A stretch of 64,000 bases of DNA from Clostridium sp. OS1-26 (lineage in GTDB: Bacteria > Bacillota > Clostridia > Clostridiales > Clostridiaceae), in NCBI RefSeq assembly GCF_030915445.1, contig NZ_CP133264.1:5613208-5677207 (forward strand). Direction: 5' to 3'. The position numbers and the translations under genes were made by a program. The notes beneath the pieces were generated by a model. That model saw only the letters and a list, made by a program, of their open reading frames with translations, searched no databases and was not told where the DNA came from. Position 1 is the stretch's first letter. The number at the start of each line of letters is the position of its first letter. Positions 61,206 to 64,000 of this stretch are shown piece after piece.

Positions 61206-62027
61206 TTATTTCAATGGAACTTCAAAAGAATATGGATCAAGTTTAAGTTCGTAATTTTGTGAGGTACCTTCTAATATAATTTTTACATTTTCGCCATTTA
61301 CATCCATAGGTTCAAAATTCAGTACTCCTTCTTCTTTCACTCCAGGAAGAATTTCAGTTTTTATATCAGGTAACTTCTGTTCATAGTTATCTTTTAACTT
61401 AAGTTGTTTACTACCTTGAACTGCATTAGAATTATACTTATAAAAGTTAAACCTTTCTTTTGAATTGTTAGTAATACTTAAATATACTCTAGTGTTCTCT
61501 TTTGAAAATTCAACTTTGCTAATTTTCATTACATACCCCTGTTGATCTATTTCCTTGTTTAAATCAACTGTTTTAATAGCTGGATCAAATGCTGTTGTAT
61601 AATCAGTCTTTTCAATTTTAGAAGCCTTGATAACAGGAGCTGTTATTGTTGCTCCAAAAGCATTTTTTCCTTCATATTTTTTTTCAACGACACCTACAAC
61701 ATGTATAATATTATCTCTTTTAACATCTAATTTAGCATCATTAATTGCTATTATTATATTATTACTAGAATCTTTAGGATTTAGCCATGCTTGAAGATAT
61801 GTACCTTCGCCATCTTTCTCAGGCTCTCCAAATACCCTTGCGTAAAAGTCAACTGTTTTGCCCTTAAACTTATCAGGATTTGAATACATCTGCTGAAATT
61901 CCTCTTTTGATAGAGGCTTACTTGATTCTGAGTTCTTATTATTGCTGGTACTCTGGGCAGTATTGCCACACGCAGTAAGACTTAATAATAATATTAACCC
62001 TAAAATAGTACTTATAAATTTTTTCAT
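61206..62027 (-). CDS. Lipoprotein with OB-fold-like and DUF4352-like parts
   Basis: 273 aa. Lipoprotein signal with lipobox LLLSLTACGN (Cys at about 20) and a Ser/Asn linker. Residues about 42-130 (SNPDKFKGKTVDFYARVFGE, IIHVVGVVEKKYEGKNAFGA) resemble a tRNA_anti-like OB fold found in extracytoplasmic proteins. Residues about 140-270 (VEFSKENTRVYLSITNNSKE, EEGVLNFEPM) resemble DUF4352. The protein is tethered to the outer leaflet; its task is unknown. Monocistronic. Confidence 0.85.
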   Translation of the reverse strand: MKKFISTILGLILLLSLTACGNTAQSTSNNKNSESSKPLSKEEFQQMYSNPDKFKGKTVDFYARVFGEPEKDGEGTYLQAWLNPKDSSNNIIIAINDAKLDVKRDNIIHVVGVVEKKYEGKNAFGATITAPVIKASKIEKTDYTTAFDPAIKTVDLNKEIDQQGYVMKISKVEFSKENTRVYLSITNNSKERFNFYKYNSNAVQGSKQLKLKDNYEQKLPDIKTEILPGVKEEGVLNFEPMDVNGENVKIILEGTSQNYELKLDPYSFEVPLK

Positions 62028-62168
62028 TTAAAATTCCCCCTATAATACTAATATTAATTATTATTCTACATTTTTGAAGAAATTCCTTTATTTTTATCAT
62101 TTCATATCATTAATTACATCTACTGGTTTATAATTTTTGGTGCATCTGGGCGCCTGTCTAGCAATAGA

Positions 62169-62357
62169 TTATCCAAAATAAAACGCTATCACTAGAGAAA
62201 ACACTATTACTTTCTCAACAATGGCTAAGTAGCAAAATACTATAATAAATAATAGATATCCTTGAATCTATGCTTTTGCTTCTTTCGTCTTCTTTATAAT
62301 ATCATCTCTTTCTTCTCATGCAGCTCTTAGTCGTTCTACTGTTGTATCTATACTTAA
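62169..62357 (-). pseudogene. Possible degraded small membrane-protein gene
   Basis: One minus-strand frame from 62357 to 62169 has coding-like composition broken by two stops: VERLRAA-stop-EERDDIIKKTKEAKA, stop, then IQGYLLFIIVFCYLAIVEKV and IVFSLVIAFYFG. It would be a basic helix followed by two membrane helices. No start codon or ribosome site remains. Otherwise the 390-base gap 62028-62417 is empty. Confidence 0.3.
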
Positions 62358-62417
62358 TTTTTATAAGACCTCATATTTATCTTTTATCTGTACACTATAA
62401 AGAATGGAGGTGATACT

Positions 62418-62594
62418 ATGACTGATAAATTAAATAATAAAGACAAAGCTTCAATCGCTGACTTCGCTAGTGCATTTGTTTCTAACCCTAAAATTGTTGA
62501 AAACCCAGCTGACTATGTAAATTATGATGAAGTTCATTTAACACCACTTAACGATTTGCTTAATGATAATAATCAAATCAACCATAAAAAATAA
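62418..62594 (+). CDS. Small hypothetical protein, 58 aa
   Basis: The frame reads MTDKLNNKDKASIADFASAF, then VSNPKIVENPADYVNYDEVH and LTPLNDLLNDNNQINHKK. AATGGAGGTGAT precedes the ATG by six bases. The product is soluble and acidic. Its place next to Spo0E-like and SASP genes hints at a sporulation-time role, but I recognise no family. Confidence 0.6.
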   Translation: MTDKLNNKDKASIADFASAFVSNPKIVENPADYVNYDEVHLTPLNDLLNDNNQINHKK

Positions 62595-62681
62595 CACTTA
62601 CTTTTTAGCTACTACATTGGGACATATAGCCTCTTATTTATATAAATTCTGCCATTCCTCGATGGCGGTTTGGACATAAGG

Positions 62682-62710
62682 GGAGGAGAGACCTCCTTTG
62701 TCTCTCCTCC
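62682..62710. terminator. Bidirectional terminator before the Spo0E-like gene
   Basis: GGAGGAGAGAC (62682-62692) pairs perfectly with GTCTCTCCTCC (62700-62710), T-rich at the plus-strand end. Confidence 0.85.
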
Positions 62711-62714
62711 TTTC

Positions 62715-62900
62715 TTAGACTTCTTGACTACTTTCTTTTTTACTTTCCAAAAGCTTGTGATAGGAATTAAGAACTTCGTCAAGGTTTTGACTGGCTTGTA
62801 CTACTTTTTGATCCACTAAGCCTGTCCGCTCATCAATTAAGTCGCACATAGTTTTTCTCATTTCGTCAATTTTAATTATCAATTCTTCAACTTTATCCAC
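62715..62900 (-). CDS. Spo0E-like aspartyl-phosphate phosphatase
   Basis: 61 aa: two helices as in the Spo0E family, with IIKIDEMRKTMCDLIDER and VVQASQNLDEVLNSYHKLLE. The S-Q-x-L-D motif is the family signature and carries the catalytic acid. It dephosphorylates Spo0A~P and so delays sporulation. ATG 62900 with AGGAGGGAT upstream. Confidence 0.8.
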   Translation of the reverse strand: MDKVEELIIKIDEMRKTMCDLIDERTGLVDQKVVQASQNLDEVLNSYHKLLESKKESSQEV

Positions 62901-63084
62901 AATATCCCTCCTTTCTACTTTAAGCGTAGCATTAGAAGGAACTTATGTAATAATATTACGTATTTTATAATTTATTGGTATATACATTTTTTACTTCTAT
63001 TTAGTTTTAATAATAATTTTCTAAAAAAATAAGCACCAGTATTTCACCAGCGCCTCTGTCAAATATATATTTGATAAATTATTT

Positions 63085-63118
63085 AAGTCTACACTCTTAA
63101 TCAAAAGAATGTAGACTT
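63085..63118 (-). terminator. Terminator of the SASP gene
   Basis: AAGTCTACA (63085-63093) pairs with TGTAGACTT (63110-63118), with an inner TCTT/AAGA. Nearly the same sequence as the terminator at 16705. Confidence 0.78.
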
Positions 63119-63137
63119 TCTATTTATTCATTATTTA

Positions 63138-63335
63138 TTATTTTAAACCTTGTTCGTAAGCTTCTACCATTTTTTTAACCATATTTCCACCTACTGATCC
63201 AGCTTCTCTTGAAGTAAGATCTCCATTATAGCCTTCTTTTAAGTTTACTCCTACCTCTCTTGCTGACTCCATCTTAAATTGATCTAACCCTTGCTTAGCT
63301 TGTGGAACTAGTACTCTATTATTTCTATTTGCCAT
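63138..63335 (-). CDS. Alpha/beta-type small acid-soluble spore protein
   Basis: 65 aa. LDQFKMESAREVGVNLKEGY contains the GPR protease cut region, and GDLTSREAGSVGGNMVKKMV is the second conserved block. It coats spore DNA and is broken down at germination. ATG 63335 after AAGGAGGA. Expression should depend on the forespore sigma G; I did not define the promoter. Confidence 0.95.
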   Translation of the reverse strand: MANRNNRVLVPQAKQGLDQFKMESAREVGVNLKEGYNGDLTSREAGSVGGNMVKKMVEAYEQGLK

Positions 63336-63591
63336 AATCTTGTTCCTCCTTTTTTAAAATTTGTACTATGCTTTGTATTTACAGTTTGTACAGTTTAAAC
63401 TTAATTATTCTATAAAGTTTAAAGCAAAAACTCCATATAATGTAAAATATAGCTATATATAAATGTTATTCTATATAATTAAACACATATTGTATAAGCT
63501 TTTTGAAAACTTTCACATTATGTGTTTAACTTAGTTCTATGTGGTTATAATCTAATATATATCCCCATTATTATACTTCCTTTATAAAATT

Positions 63592-63661
63592 CTACAGCTG
63601 GTATTTATATTACCAGCTTAGATTGTTTATAAACCCCATACTTTTTTGAAATATGGGGTTT
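63592..63661. terminator. Two hairpins in the 63336-63665 gap
   Basis: AGCTGGTA/TACCAGCT (about 63596-63617) and AAACCCCATA (63631-63640) with TATGGGGTTT (63652-63661). The second ends the 47-aa gene on the minus strand. The 330-base gap has the SASP promoter region and nothing else seen. Confidence 0.65.
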
Positions 63662-63665
63662 ATCT

Positions 63666-63809
63666 TTATTTAAAATATCCGCAACGTTTCTTTATTCGAA
63701 ATGATCTGTCCGCAATGTAATTACTTAAATCTTTTTTCCCTTTTTTCTTTTCTTGTTGATATTTAAGTGCAAGCAATTTAAACTGTTCTACATTTAAACG
63801 AACTTCCAA
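63666..63809 (-). CDS. Small basic protein, 47 aa
   Basis: The frame reads MEVRLNVEQFKLLALKYQQE, KKKGKKDLSNYIADRSFRIK, KRCGYFK and stops at 63666. TTG start at 63809 with GAGGTGAT six bases upstream; a terminator follows directly. The basic, helix-rich make-up suggests nucleic-acid binding. Not a family I know; possibly a small spore or regulatory protein. Confidence 0.55.
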   Translation of the reverse strand: MEVRLNVEQFKLLALKYQQEKKKGKKDLSNYIADRSFRIKKRCGYFK

Positions 63810-64000
63810 TATTATCACCTCAAATTTAGTGTATCATTTCTATTTCTATTTTGTGTTATGAAATTGTAAATTTTTATTATATTCTAAATTTTTTCACCAA
63901 TACACTTTCTATTCATACAAATAGCAATATTTATAGCATAAGACTATTGATTCTAAAATATATCTATATAAAACACATTTTTACACAATTAATAAAATTA

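Noticed and set aside
1..64000. CRISPR array or rRNA/tRNA genes
   Set aside because: No evenly spaced direct repeats, no cas genes, and no rRNA or cloverleaf sequence were found on either strand.

Overview
The window is a low-G+C (roughly 30%) chromosome segment from a spore-forming member of Clostridium sensu stricto (family Clostridiaceae). The evidence is the A+T-rich coding, strong GGAGG ribosome binding sites, an alpha/beta-type SASP, a Spo0E-like phosphatase, a CotS-like coat protein, an IspH-S1 fusion, and the clostridial gene order miaB-mutS-mutL-miaA-hfq-(methionine gamma-lyase-like)-lexA. I cannot name the species.

Layout. 0-11 kb: cell-envelope and regulatory genes, namely a 3D-domain wall protein, an ECF sigma / DUF4179 anti-sigma / phosphodiester glycosidase / beta-propeller-like operon, a polysaccharide deacetylase, a MATE exporter and a large AraC regulator. 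11-20 kb: accessory region with a DUF2975-XRE pair, a CPBP protease, a LexA-controlled small gene, relics of a Tn3-family transposase and of a G+C-rich MinD-like ATPase, a tiny membrane protein, two unknown genes, a holin relic and a frameshifted YhgE/Pip protein. 20-25 kb: a YdcZ transporter pair with a Crp regulator, then a SatD-DUF3307 locus with a second, shortened SatD. 25-30 kb: CorA, a histidine-rich protein and a two-component system. 29-35 kb: a fructose-family (probably mannose) PTS with its PRD regulator and manA. 35-41 kb: an HD-GYP protein, a MutS2-like protein without Smr, a 6S-like RNA and a GlpA-like flavoprotein. 41-52 kb: lexA and the mismatch-repair / tRNA-modification block. 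52-62 kb: an aminotransferase, acetyltransferase and CotS genes, speD, and the cluster flavoprotein-aroH-cmk-ispH/S1. 62-64 kb: sporulation-related small genes.

Co-working genes. The repair block (mutS, mutL, lexA) sits with RNA-modification genes (miaA, miaB, hfq). LexA probably controls itself and the 87-aa gene at 13.4 kb, because both promoters carry a LexA-type box. The PTS genes IIA, IIC, IIB and a PRD activator form one unit beside manA. The ECF sigma operon looks like an envelope-stress module.

Most interesting. (1) The SatD-DUF3307 pair: SatD shows the motif order of a class III nucleotidyl-cyclase/palm fold followed by a possible DNA-binding tail, and the membrane partner carries four i/i+4 His/Asp pairs like a membrane metallo-enzyme. 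(2) Three genes are split by single-base changes in homopolymers, one of them exactly at an A_AAA_AAG slippery heptamer. (3) Two copies of one structured intergenic repeat flank the mutS-to-ispH region.
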